Shown here: positions 34,628 through 44,200 of the stretch, piece by piece
How positions within the stretch are numbered: position 1 is the first letter of the stretch
Layout of the letters: every line of letters begins with the position of its first letter
DNA from: Phocaeicola_A sp045647865
GTDB taxonomy: Bacteria > Bacteroidota > Bacteroidia > Bacteroidales > Bacteroidaceae
DNA: 64,000 bases
NCBI GenBank assembly: GCA_045647865.1
Contig: JAZRMW010000023.1
Span: forward strand, 88,342-152,341
Direction: 5' to 3'
Made by a program: the position numbers and the translations under genes
The notes under the pieces: generated by a model
Told to the model about the DNA's origin: nothing
Databases searched by the model: none
Seen by the model: the letters and a program-made list of their open reading frames with translations, nothing else

Positions 34628-34727
34628 TTTTAGGCGCGGATTGCGCGGGTTACACGGATGAATCATATCCTTTGGGGGATAAAGCAGAAATACAAATCCG
34701 TGTAATCCGCGCAATCCGCGCCTAAAA
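34628..34727 (+). repeat. Two-armed hairpin, CGCGGATTA type, 32-bp stem
   Basis: The arms 34628-34659 and 34696-34727 pair over 32 positions with a single imperfect one, a G-U in plus-strand RNA. Units of 9 bp are visible: CGCGGATTG, CGCGGGTTA, CACGGATGA in the left arm; CCGTGTAAT, CCGCGCAAT, CCGCGCCTA in the right. It lies 78 nt after gldN and is probably the 3' end element or terminator of the T9SS transcript. Confidence 0.85.
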
Positions 34728-34784
34728 TATGGAAGGGCAGCATGCTGATACGCCCTCATTTTTTTCGTACTTTCTCCATTTTCC

Positions 34785-34815
34785 TTGTTTTTGTCAAAAT
34801 AAACTTCTATCTTCG
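34785..34815 (+). promoter_or_regulatory. Possible promoter of the GH106 gene
   Basis: TTG (34785-34787) and TATCTTCG (34808-34815) are 20 nt apart and differ from the consensus by one base each. The same variant pair occurs before metF. The leader would be about 33 nt. Confidence 0.45.
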
Positions 34816-34852
34816 CACCGTGAAATAAACTAACAGACAAAAGCATATAATC

Positions 34853-37627
34853 ATGAAGAAAAGCAATCTTTTGATGAGTGGTCTTATGTTGGCATTTGCC
34901 ACGATGACCCAAGCGCAAGCTCCCACAGAATGGCCTGTGGTGGAGACCGAAGCACGTCCTGCAGCCCGTTGGTGGTGGTTGGGTAGTGCCGTAGATAAAG
35001 AGGGACTGACCCATAATCTTGAGGCTTATGCCGAAAAGGGAATGGGTACGGTAGAGATTACCCCCATTTATGGCGTGATTGGTAACGAAGCCAATGATAT
35101 TGACTATCTGACTCCGAAGTGGATGGATATGTTGAAACATACGATGGCTGAAGCCGCGCGTTTGGGCATGGATATTGATATGAACAACGGTACAGGTTGG
35201 CCTTTCGGTGGACCTGAGGTAAGCATTGAGGATGCTGCTACACGTGCGTTGTTTCAGGAATATACCGTAAAGAGTGGTGAGAAATTGACCGAAACCATTG
35301 TGGTGAAGGACCGGAAACAGAAGGATGTGGCCCGTTTGGGATGTTTGATGGCTTACGGACCCGATGGAAAGACGCTGAACCTGACCAAGAAGGTTGGGGC
35401 TGATGGCCGGTTGAATTGGACAGCTCCGGCCGGTGGTGAATGGAGACTCATTGCCCAATTTACAGGAAAGACTCTGCAGAAGGTGAAACGTTCCGCTCCC
35501 GGTGGAGAAGGCTATGTGATGGACCATCTCGACAAAGGTGCCGTAAAACGTTATTTGGCTAAGTTTGACAAAGCGTTCAAAGAGAACGGTTTGAAGCAGA
35601 TTCCCAACAATTTCTTCAATGACTCATACGAAGTGTATGGTGCCGACTGGACACCCTCTTTGTTGGCAGAGTTTGCCAAGCGCAGAGGCTATCGCTTGGA
35701 AGACCATTTCCCGGAGTTCCTCGATGAAGCCAGAGGGGCTAACCGTTCCGATGCTACGGCCCGTATTGTGAGTGACTATCGCGAGACCATGAGTGAACTG
35801 CTTTATGAGAATTTTACGTTGCAATGGACCAATTGGGCACACAAGCATGGTAGTCGTACCCGTAATCAGGCACACGGATCACCCGGAAACCTCGTTGACC
35901 TTTATGCTACAGTAGATGTGCCTGAGTGCGAAGGGTTCGGCCTTTCTAATTTCGGTATCAAGGGATTGCGTCAGGATACCCTTACCCGCAAGAACGATTC
36001 TGATATGTCTATGTTGAAGTATGCCTCTTCGGGAGCTCATCTTACCGGCAAGAAGTATGTCTCTTCCGAAACATTCACTTGGTTGACCGACCATTTCCGT
36101 ACTTCACTCTCCCAATGCAAGCCCGACATTGATTTGATGTTCCTTTCGGGTGTGAACCATACGTTCTTCCACGGTGCTACTTACACTCCGAAAGGAGAGG
36201 CCTGGCCGGGATGGAAGTTCTATGCTTCAATCGATATGACTCCCACCAATACCATTTGGCGTGATGCAGGAGCTTTCTTCGACTACATCGGTCGTTGCCA
36301 GTCGTTCTTGCAGATGGGACAGCCCGACAATGATTTCCTGGTTTATCTGCCTGTTTATGACATGTGGAACGAACAGCCCGGACGAATGCTGGCTTTCGAT
36401 ATCCACGGAATGCATAAGCGTGCACCCAAATTCATTGAGACAGTGAACAGTATCATGAATGCCGGTTACGACGTGGATTACATCAGTGATAACTTCATCC
36501 GTTCCATCCGTCAGGAAGGTGGACAGTTGAAGACTGTGGGTGGAGCCAAATACAAGGCTATCATTATTCCTGCCGTGAAGCGTATGCCGGTTGACATCCT
36601 GCAGAAGCTTATCACTTTGGCAGAGCAGGGAGCTGAAGTCGTTTTCGTGGGCAACTATCCCGAAAGTGTACCTGGATATGCAAACTTGAAGGCACGTACC
36701 GCTCAGTTCGACAAATTGTTGGCCCGTTTGCCTCAGACAGATTTCAGCAAGGTAGAAACTCAAACATTGAAGAAAGGAAAGATTATCACTGGTAATGACT
36801 ATGCCCGCACTTTGGCTGCAACGGGAATTGTCAATGAGATGATGAAATCGCACTACGGTCTCCAGTATATCCGTCGTACCCATGCGGACGGCCATCACTA
36901 CTTCATCTCTTCCTTGCAACCCAAGGGAGTCGATGGATGGATTGACTTGGCTGTACCTGTGAAGAGTGCCCTCTTCTTCGACCCCATGACCGGCAAGGTG
37001 GGCAAGGCCGAAGTGAAAGGTAAGAGCGTGCGCCTGCAGTTGGCTTCGGGTGAAAGTATCATCCTCAAGACCTTTGCCGATAAGGATGTCGAGGCTGAAG
37101 CTTGGGCTTACTATACACCGCAGACTCTCAGTTTGAGCATTGACAACGGTTGGATACTCAGTTTCCCCGAAAGCGAACCGGCCATCAATGGAACCTTCAA
37201 TATCGGTACACTTGGTTCGTGGACGGAACAGGACATTCCGAATGCCACCGTAAATATGGGTACCGGTCTCTACCGTGTAGAATTCGACTTGCCTGCAATG
37301 AAGGCAGCTGAATGGCAACTTGATTTGGGCGATGTACGCGAGAGTGCCCGCATCCGAATCAATGGCAAGGAGGTTGCAACATTGTTTGCCGTTCCTTTCC
37401 GCACGTTGGTTGGCCAGTATCTGAAACCGGGTAAGAATGTCTTGGAAGTAGAGGTTACCAATCTTCCTGCCAACCGCATTGCCGAATATGACCGTCAGGG
37501 TATCCAATGGCGTAAGTTCAAGGATATTAACGTCGTGGGTATCAACTATACCAAGGGTGGCTATGGACACTGGTTCACCGTGCCCAGCGGTTTGCTCGGC
37601 CCTGTGAAGTTGGTGCCGATGAAATAA
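34853..37627 (+). CDS. Secreted GH106-type alpha-L-rhamnosidase
   Basis: 924 residues with a signal peptide (MKKSNLLMSGLMLAFATMTQAQA). Family segments: EARPAARWWWLGSAVDKEGL, DMNNGTGWPFGGPEV, FFNDSYEVYGADWTPSLLAEF, SSETFTWLTDHF (Glu candidate for catalysis) and SGVNHTFFHG. The C-terminal 200 residues are a jelly-roll domain (YRVEFDLPAMKAAEWQLDLGDVRESARIRING). GH106 enzymes remove terminal L-rhamnose from plant or bacterial glycans, supplying the rha operon some 30 kb upstream. There is no TonB-dependent receptor or SusD neighbour, so it is not part of a classical polysaccharide utilisation locus. No T9SS sorting end is seen, so it is probably periplasmic. Confidence 0.87.
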   Translation: MKKSNLLMSGLMLAFATMTQAQAPTEWPVVETEARPAARWWWLGSAVDKEGLTHNLEAYAEKGMGTVEITPIYGVIGNEANDIDYLTPKWMDMLKHTMAEAARLGMDIDMNNGTGWPFGGPEVSIEDAATRALFQEYTVKSGEKLTETIVVKDRKQKDVARLGCLMAYGPDGKTLNLTKKVGADGRLNWTAPAGGEWRLIAQFTGKTLQKVKRSAPGGEGYVMDHLDKGAVKRYLAKFDKAFKENGLKQIPNNFFNDSYEVYGADWTPSLLAEFAKRRGYRLEDHFPEFLDEARGANRSDATARIVSDYRETMSELLYENFTLQWTNWAHKHGSRTRNQAHGSPGNLVDLYATVDVPECEGFGLSNFGIKGLRQDTLTRKNDSDMSMLKYASSGAHLTGKKYVSSETFTWLTDHFRTSLSQCKPDIDLMFLSGVNHTFFHGATYTPKGEAWPGWKFYASIDMTPTNTIWRDAGAFFDYIGRCQSFLQMGQPDNDFLVYLPVYDMWNEQPGRMLAFDIHGMHKRAPKFIETVNSIMNAGYDVDYISDNFIRSIRQEGGQLKTVGGAKYKAIIIPAVKRMPVDILQKLITLAEQGAEVVFVGNYPESVPGYANLKARTAQFDKLLARLPQTDFSKVETQTLKKGKIITGNDYARTLAATGIVNEMMKSHYGLQYIRRTHADGHHYFISSLQPKGVDGWIDLAVPVKSALFFDPMTGKVGKAEVKGKSVRLQLASGESIILKTFADKDVEAEAWAYYTPQTLSLSIDNGWILSFPESEPAINGTFNIGTLGSWTEQDIPNATVNMGTGLYRVEFDLPAMKAAEWQLDLGDVRESARIRINGKEVATLFAVPFRTLVGQYLKPGKNVLEVEVTNLPANRIAEYDRQGIQWRKFKDINVVGINYTKGGYGHWFTVPSGLLGPVKLVPMK

Positions 37628-37744
37628 CGGATTGATAAATGATGGCCCACGGGTGACACGGATTTTGTTTATAGCTTGAAAGGTGTGATTTAATTCTTGA
37701 GAATAAACATGATTCATGTCTTCAGTGGGCCAAAATTATTTTTA

Positions 37745-39016
37745 ATGATGAAAAAGAGTCCTGCTGTTTATTTCCTTTTTGCTCTTGCCCTATTGGGCTT
37801 GTTGGCTTTCTTCTGCTGGAAATACGTGAGTGGCGAGAAAGTTAGTGCCTCTTCGTTGCCTTTGGTGAAGATTGACATTCCCAATGATGCACCGCCAGTA
37901 GTGCGTAATGTGTGGACCGAAGATTGCAATGTGCGTATCTATAATGATGATGGGTGGAGTATCTATAGCTCCACGTATGCAAAGTTGGAGGGACGTGGAC
38001 ATTCTACTTCCGACAAACCCAAGAAACCTTATAATCTCAAGCTTGATAAACCGGAGTCTTTTTGGGGGTTGCCTGCTCGTGATCGTTGGGTCTTGTTAGC
38101 TGGTTTTTTTGATCATTCTCTCATGCGCAATGCTTTGGGGCAGGAGGTTGCACGCCAAACCTCTTTGGCTCCGACTACACCTGAAGGACGTTTTGTACGT
38201 GTGGAAGTAGAGGGTGATGCCATTCATTCATCAACTCATGAATTAAAGAATTCAACAGACAGTCATCCTTCCCTTTATTATTTTTCCGAGCGTGTGTTGG
38301 ATATGGTTGATGACGAAACATTACTTTTGGAATTCGATGCCTATGCCCTTGCAGAAGATGCCTATACGTTCCGTACTCGCAACGGTTTGCCTGTTTCTGT
38401 GCGTCGTCCTAAGGAATTGGCTGTTCCGCTGTTCGAAGCTGTACAGGAACTGGTGAACAAGGCCGAAGCCAATCCGGCCGCACATGTGGATTTCGATACC
38501 TTTGCAGACTATTATTTGGTAGAAGAACTTTGTCAGAATGGAGAGTTGAATGGTCCTCGTAGTTGTTTCATGCACATGCTTCCTGATGGCCGTTTGGCTG
38601 CAGGTCCTGTTTGGGATTTTGATTTGTCTTTCATTTCTGTAGGAGTTGATCAGGGCAACGATCTTCGTCCTTTGCGTAAGGCCGGTATGCCCGGTGTTCG
38701 TCTGCTTACAGCTGATTCACTCTACAATGCCCATTCTTTATGGTATGGCCGTTTGTTGCAGGATTCCTCTTTCGTTGCTCATGTGAAGAACCGTTGGCAA
38801 CTGCTCAAACCTCGTTTTGAAGGACTGACAGCCTATATGGACAGTCTGGACAATCTGATTCGTCCTTCAGCCATTGCCGACCAGCGGAAGTGGAACAGTC
38901 TCGAACCGGCCCGTTTCGACACTTGCACCACCTATCCTTCTGCTTTTGAAACATTGAAGGCGACCTATTGTACCCGCATTGTCAAACTCGATAGTCTGGT
39001 GAATGGCTTGGAGTAG
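37745..39016 (+). CDS. CotH-family protein
   Basis: 423 residues. A hydrophobic N-terminal segment (AVYFLFALALLGLLAFFCW) is an uncleaved anchor or signal. CotH motifs follow: KLEGRGHSTSDKPKKPYNLKL, DRWVLLAGFFDHSLMRNALG, DFDTFADYYLVEELCQNGELNG and GPVWDFDLSF. CotH proteins are atypical secreted kinases first known from spore coats; in Bacteroidota their substrates are unknown. ATGs at 37709, 37745 and 37748 are possible starts; 37745 places the signal at the N-terminus. It follows the GH106 gene by 117 nt, which hold a single decayed repeat arm, and converges on the esterase gene with only 13 nt between stops. Confidence 0.83.
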   Translation: MMKKSPAVYFLFALALLGLLAFFCWKYVSGEKVSASSLPLVKIDIPNDAPPVVRNVWTEDCNVRIYNDDGWSIYSSTYAKLEGRGHSTSDKPKKPYNLKLDKPESFWGLPARDRWVLLAGFFDHSLMRNALGQEVARQTSLAPTTPEGRFVRVEVEGDAIHSSTHELKNSTDSHPSLYYFSERVLDMVDDETLLLEFDAYALAEDAYTFRTRNGLPVSVRRPKELAVPLFEAVQELVNKAEANPAAHVDFDTFADYYLVEELCQNGELNGPRSCFMHMLPDGRLAAGPVWDFDLSFISVGVDQGNDLRPLRKAGMPGVRLLTADSLYNAHSLWYGRLLQDSSFVAHVKNRWQLLKPRFEGLTAYMDSLDNLIRPSAIADQRKWNSLEPARFDTCTTYPSAFETLKATYCTRIVKLDSLVNGLE

Positions 39017-39029
39017 CAGGTTGTCCCTG

Positions 39030-40478
39030 TCAAAAGTCATTCCTAAAGAAAGGTACTACGGGTAATCCTTCGGAGTTCACCAAGTTGGGGATTGCCATCT
39101 CGTGCCATCCCAAGCGTACTTGTGTCGGTCTGAAGTATCCGTAAACCCTCACTTGGTTCTTGTTGATGATTTCTGCCAAGGCCGGGCGGAAATCATCTTT
39201 GTCTGATGCCAGTTCGAACCAGTTGAGTAATTTCCCGTCACTTGTTTTCAACCCCTCTCCGCAATGGTCGAAGGTGAGGATAATCTCCTGTTCCCGCTTT
39301 TCCCAATTCTTAAGGCGTGGTCCTGACCAGATGATACTGTCCCGTCCATAACTCTTGGCCAATGCCACACGGGCCAGTCGGGCGCCTACTTCCCATTTGT
39401 ACGAAGGGTGAATGTCCTTCAAGTCGTCCACCAGGTCATTGACCACAATGTATTCGCTGTTGGGAATCCGTTCCTGTGCATTTATCTGTTGTAGGCGGAA
39501 GAGTGGGAGAGCTTCGGCCGTAACGGGCCCTTTGGCATTGCGGTGCATGCGGTCAGAATAGATGTGCGATGCCAACAGGACATAGTAGAACGGTGCTTCG
39601 GGCAGACCGAAATCCTTTCGCCACTGTTCGGCCATCAATTGGAATTTACGTTCGTATTCCCTGTCGTCAATGGCACAGTTGTTCTCTCCCTGGTACCAAA
39701 GGAATCCTTTGATGCCGTAAGGGATGATGGGGGCTAACAGTCGGTGGTACATCTCCCCCGGACGCACTCCCTGTATCATTCCGTTGTTCTCTTTCAGAAT
39801 ATTGGCAAATATCGGGTATGGACCATTTTCATAAGTCTCTTTGGGTGTCCACGACTCAATGCGTGTTCCTCCTACGGCCGTAGTGATGATACCCACGGGT
39901 ACATCCAACTCCTCCTGTATCTTCTTGCCGAAGAAGTATCCTGCGGCCGACACATTGGCCAGACTCTCTCCATCGGCTATGCGCCAACTGCTTTTACCCC
40001 GTCGGCCGGGAAGGAAGACACGAATCTTCTCGTTGGCCGGTTTCTTCAGCTCTTCAGCGGCCAAGTCAACTCCTTTCTTGGGAGGAGCAAACTGGGGGAG
40101 GAGTTTCATGCGGTACTCCATGTTGGATTGTCCGGCGCAGAGCCACACCTCACCTAACACAATGTTTTCCAACACCACGGCCGTATCTCGCGTCTCAATG
40201 GTGAGTGTGTGCTTATGGTTGTCGGCTGTCATGGAGGGGAGCATCACCTTCCATGCCCCATTCTCGTCAGCTTGGGTTTTCTGTCTCTTTTTGCCGAAAG
40301 TGACGTTTACACGTTCTCCCGGTCGGGCTGTTCCCCAAATGGGTACGGGCTGTCCTTGTTGCAACACCATGTTGGACGACAATACATCGGGGATGGAGAA
40401 TCCTTTCTCTTTTACTTGGGCCTCACAGACGGGCCATAGGCTTATTCCTAAGAGCAGGGTCAATAGCTGTTTTTTCAT
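39030..40478 (-). CDS. Sialate O-acetylesterase-type SGNH hydrolase
   Basis: 482 residues from the ATG at 40478, giving the signal peptide MKKQLLTLLLGISLWPVCEAQ. VWLCAGQSNMEYRM near residue 120 carries the nucleophilic Ser of the SGNH/GDSL fold, GFLWYQGENNC is the conserved block with Asn, and DLKDIHPSYKWEVG near residue 380 carries the Asp and His. The N-terminal 100 residues form a beta-sandwich (QQGQPVPIWGTARPGERVNV). It removes O-acetyl groups from sialic acids or other sugars in the periplasm; the actual substrate is open. It is transcribed away from the other carbohydrate genes. Confidence 0.88.
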   Translation of the reverse strand: MKKQLLTLLLGISLWPVCEAQVKEKGFSIPDVLSSNMVLQQGQPVPIWGTARPGERVNVTFGKKRQKTQADENGAWKVMLPSMTADNHKHTLTIETRDTAVVLENIVLGEVWLCAGQSNMEYRMKLLPQFAPPKKGVDLAAEELKKPANEKIRVFLPGRRGKSSWRIADGESLANVSAAGYFFGKKIQEELDVPVGIITTAVGGTRIESWTPKETYENGPYPIFANILKENNGMIQGVRPGEMYHRLLAPIIPYGIKGFLWYQGENNCAIDDREYERKFQLMAEQWRKDFGLPEAPFYYVLLASHIYSDRMHRNAKGPVTAEALPLFRLQQINAQERIPNSEYIVVNDLVDDLKDIHPSYKWEVGARLARVALAKSYGRDSIIWSGPRLKNWEKREQEIILTFDHCGEGLKTSDGKLLNWFELASDKDDFRPALAEIINKNQVRVYGYFRPTQVRLGWHEMAIPNLVNSEGLPVVPFFRNDF

Positions 40479-40724
40479 CGTAATTCGTATTTTGGGCAAA
40501 AGTATGGATTTTCTTTCAGAATACCAACTTTCTTGACACATAATCATCCTTTCAATTCTGATGGACTAAAGGTTTCCTACAGCCTAATGGCAATAGTGTG
40601 GGTGTATGTCTCTACGTACCTATGTTCATAAGCTTTCTTACCTGTGTTCAGGTCCCCAAGAAGCTGTATTTGTCTTTTTGTAGAAATTTCATAAATGCAA
40701 TAGATGCCGCTGGATATAAGAGGA

Positions 40725-40871
40725 ATGAATGTGTTGAGGATACAGAATTGTGTAAATAGAACCTATGTTATCAATAATAATGCTGGCAATATTAAAATGT
40801 TGGTCGGTAACAAAAATTGCAAGGTAAAATTGAAAGAAAGTGAATGTTGTTGCGGAATTCAAATACAATAA
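40725..40871 (+). CDS. Small Cys-rich open frame, doubtful gene
   Basis: A 48-codon frame, MNVLRIQNCVNRTYVINNNA then GNIKMLVGNKNCKVKLKESE and CCCGIQIQ, lies in the AT-rich gap 40548-41290. The middle reads like protein, but there is no ribosome site I trust and I recognise no family. It may be the remains of a longer gene; further short open pieces follow in other frames up to about 41030. The rest of the gap holds only the promoter region of the next gene. Confidence 0.2.
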   Translation: MNVLRIQNCVNRTYVINNNAGNIKMLVGNKNCKVKLKESECCCGIQIQ

Positions 40872-41150
40872 TGAAATCAATGGTAAAGTTATAATAATTG
40901 ATTAAGTGGGAACTGAAACAATATCGGAAAACAAACATAAGGATAGGGCCTATTATGGAGAATATTTGAATGTGTCTCAGATTGCTAATGGAGAAAGAAT
41001 GTAGTTTAGAACAAATTATTACCTGAAGTTCAGTTTATGAATTTGGAGTAATTCACGCAAGGGGGAGTTTCCGTATTTCGCTTATTTATTAATTTTGTCA
41101 AGATTTGGAATATTTTGGCAAAAAAAGATACAAGTTATTTAAAATCTCAG

Positions 41151-41158
41151 TATATTTG
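41151..41158 (+). promoter_or_regulatory. -7 box of the large cargo gene
   Basis: TATATTTG matches TAnnTTTG exactly; no TTTG is found at the normal -33 distance. The leader to 41291 would be about 125 nt. A second match, TAATTTTG, lies at 41091-41098. Confidence 0.45.
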
Positions 41159-41290
41159 TCCCCTATTATATTGGCATCAGTCTGTAAAAGTGTTTGGAAA
41201 AAGACATGGGAACGGACGTACTGATAGTCTATATATAATGAAGGTATAGAAAAATAAAATAACTAATTTATTAACTAAAAACAAAAACTT

Positions 41291-44200
41291 ATGCGAATTT
41301 TTAACAAGATGAAGAAAGCGATGCTTGTCATGATGGCATCGTTGTTCTGCGCAAACGTTGCTTTCGCGGAGGTGAAAACGGGTTCATATGCCGTTGTTGC
41401 CGACGATATTGCTTCGGGTGCACAGATTACTTCTGTTGAAGGCATTACCATGACTTTTGGTACAAGTGAAACTTGGACTTCAGGTTCTGGAAAGGTTACG
41501 GTTGATGGTGCAGCCTTCAATGTGTATGCTTCAACAAGCGAAAACTGCAGTCCGTCAAATGGTGCAATCCCTACTGCCGGACCGTATGTGGTGTTTACTC
41601 CACAGTTCAACGGTACAGTTACTGGTATCGTGAGCAATGCTGGAAACAACAAAAATGGTTACATCGTAAAGGATGAGGACAACAATCTGGTAAATGGAAC
41701 TGTCCTTATTGATGGTGCTGAAGTTGCTTGGGAGTCTGGCACTCCTTACAATAGCGCAGCCAAATACAATGGTGGTGTTACTTTTGAAGTAGAAGGTGGT
41801 GCTACCTACTATTTCTACATGGCAGGTTCAAAAATGCGTTTCAATGGTTTTATTTATACTTATGAAGAAGTCGAGATTCCTGAGGTTCCTGCTGAACCCG
41901 TTGTTGAAAAGGTTTATGACTTTGCTGCATTACAAGCTGCTAATGCAAACAAGACAACAATGACTTATTCGGATGAAACCATTAACATTGGCGGAACTGA
42001 TAGTAACTTGGGAACAGGAGAATACGAAGGTCTTGCTATGCAAGCTCCTGATAAGTGGTTCCTTTACACTACTGGTGGTCTTTACCAAGGTAATGGTGGT
42101 GGACGTAAAATTGGCGTTCTTAACCTAAAGGCAAAACAAGAAGTTATCGTAGTAGCTTCTGAAGTTGATAACAAATCAAATGTGGCAGAATGTCTTGTAT
42201 TGGCAGATGAAACCAATGCGACACAGATTTCAGTAGAAAATGCTGATGGAAAGAATACATTCACTTATAAGATGAAAACTGATGGTAACTTGGCTTTGAC
42301 AATGAGTCGTTACTTTACTCTTTACTCTATCACTATCGTGACTCCTCCTGCTCCAGTCTTCAACCTCACCGTTTACAACGAAGCTGTAGCTGCTGCTGAG
42401 GCATTCAAGGCTATATTGGCTGCTGATACCTATTTTGAAAAGGAAATCATCGAAGAGCTGATTGTGGCTATCGACGAAGCTATCGTATATGCTAAGGAAG
42501 GTGTGGATGCTGCTGCTTCTCAAGAAGATGTGACCATTGCAACCGATATGTTGAATGAAACTGTTGGTATGTATAAGAGTACTTATGACGGACAGGTTAT
42601 TGGCATGAAGATTGAAGAGGCCCGTATGGCTGGTCAGGAAGCTTTGGCTAAGTATCCCGAGGAAAGTCGTAGCGACAATGCCGGATTGGTTGAGGCTTTG
42701 ATGAACTTGCCTATGCGCACAATGGGTTACACTGTAGAACAATTGCAAGCCGCATTGGATGCTGTATTGGTGGCTATTCCTGCTTTCGAGAAGGAAAACA
42801 ACCAACTGATTCTTGACGCTGCTAAGAAGAAAGCTAACGACTATGCCGCTACTTTGGATGCCAGCGAAGAGACTGGTACAATGGCTCAGATTCAGGCTTA
42901 CAATGGCTTGATTTACTATACTTCTGACGAGTTCTTCGCTGAAAGCGGTATCACTGCTGACAGCTACGATATGGTAATGTCATACAGTCAGCAGATTGAT
43001 ATGATGATTGCTCAGTATGACCCTGCAATCCAAAAGGAGAAGAACATGATGGCTGCTACCAAAGCTGCTGCTGAGGCTCAGGAAGTGATGGCTTCTTACG
43101 AAGGTGCAACTGACAATGCCGGTTTGGCTGCTGCTATTACTAAGGTAAACGATATCCTCAGTGAGTTGAACATGTGGGATACAATGTACACCATCGAAGA
43201 TCTCAACGCCGCTGTGGATGCTTTGGCTGCTGCACGTGTAGCATTCGAAAAGGAGAATAGCTTGGGTACTGGTACTTATTGGTTGAAGAACGTTGCTTCT
43301 GGCAAGTTTATCACTGCCGGTGAAAGCTGGGGTACTTGCGCTGTATTCGGTGAGCACGGTTTGGACTTCGAGTTTGCTTTGCAGGATGATGGAACATATA
43401 TCATCGACAGTAAGTTGAGCAATGGTGGCGAAAGCCATTACTTTGGTGCCGAAGGTTGGATGGATGCTGCTGCAACCAAGTGGACTATTGCAAGAATGCC
43501 GGGTGGAGCTTATACTATCACTGCTAATGGTTCTAATTTCTTGGGTTATGACGAAGCTAATGTATGGAATACTCAGACTAAAGTTTCTGTAAACATGACA
43601 GACAACACTGCTGAAGCTGCACAGTGGATTATCATGAGCAAGGATAAGATGATTGCTTCTCTCGAAGGAGCTTCTGTGGCTAATCCTGCTGATGCTACAT
43701 TCTTCATCTCTTGCGCGAACTTCGGACGTAATGATACTCGTTTCACTACTGCATGGCAGGGTGCTCCCGCACGTGGCGGTAACAATGATAACATGGCCGG
43801 TGAGAAGTGGAATACCAACTTCGACGTTTACCAGGATTTGGCAGGTCTGCCCAATGGATATTACAAGTTGTCTGCTCAAGGTTACTACCGTGCCGGTAAC
43901 GGTGGCGCTACAGGCATGGAACGCAATGCTTACCTCTATGCAGGTGCTAACAAGACTCCGCTGGTAAATATCAATACTGAGGCTGGTAACAGCGTATTCG
44001 AGGGTGGTAACGTTTCTACCGTAGCCGGTATGGGTATCGTTCCCAATAACATGAATACAGCAACTACTGGTTTCACTGCCGGACTGTATGCTGACAACAG
44101 TGTAATTGCTCAGGTAACTGACGGAACTCTCCGCATCGGTGTGAAGAAGGACGTGTTGATTGCTAATGACTGGACCATGTTCGACAACTTCGAGTTGACT

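Noticed and set aside
36227..37717. 496-codon open frame on the minus strand opposite the GH106 gene
   Set aside because: It mirrors a gene with clear family motifs and signal peptide; the antisense frame is open only because of codon bias and shows no domain.
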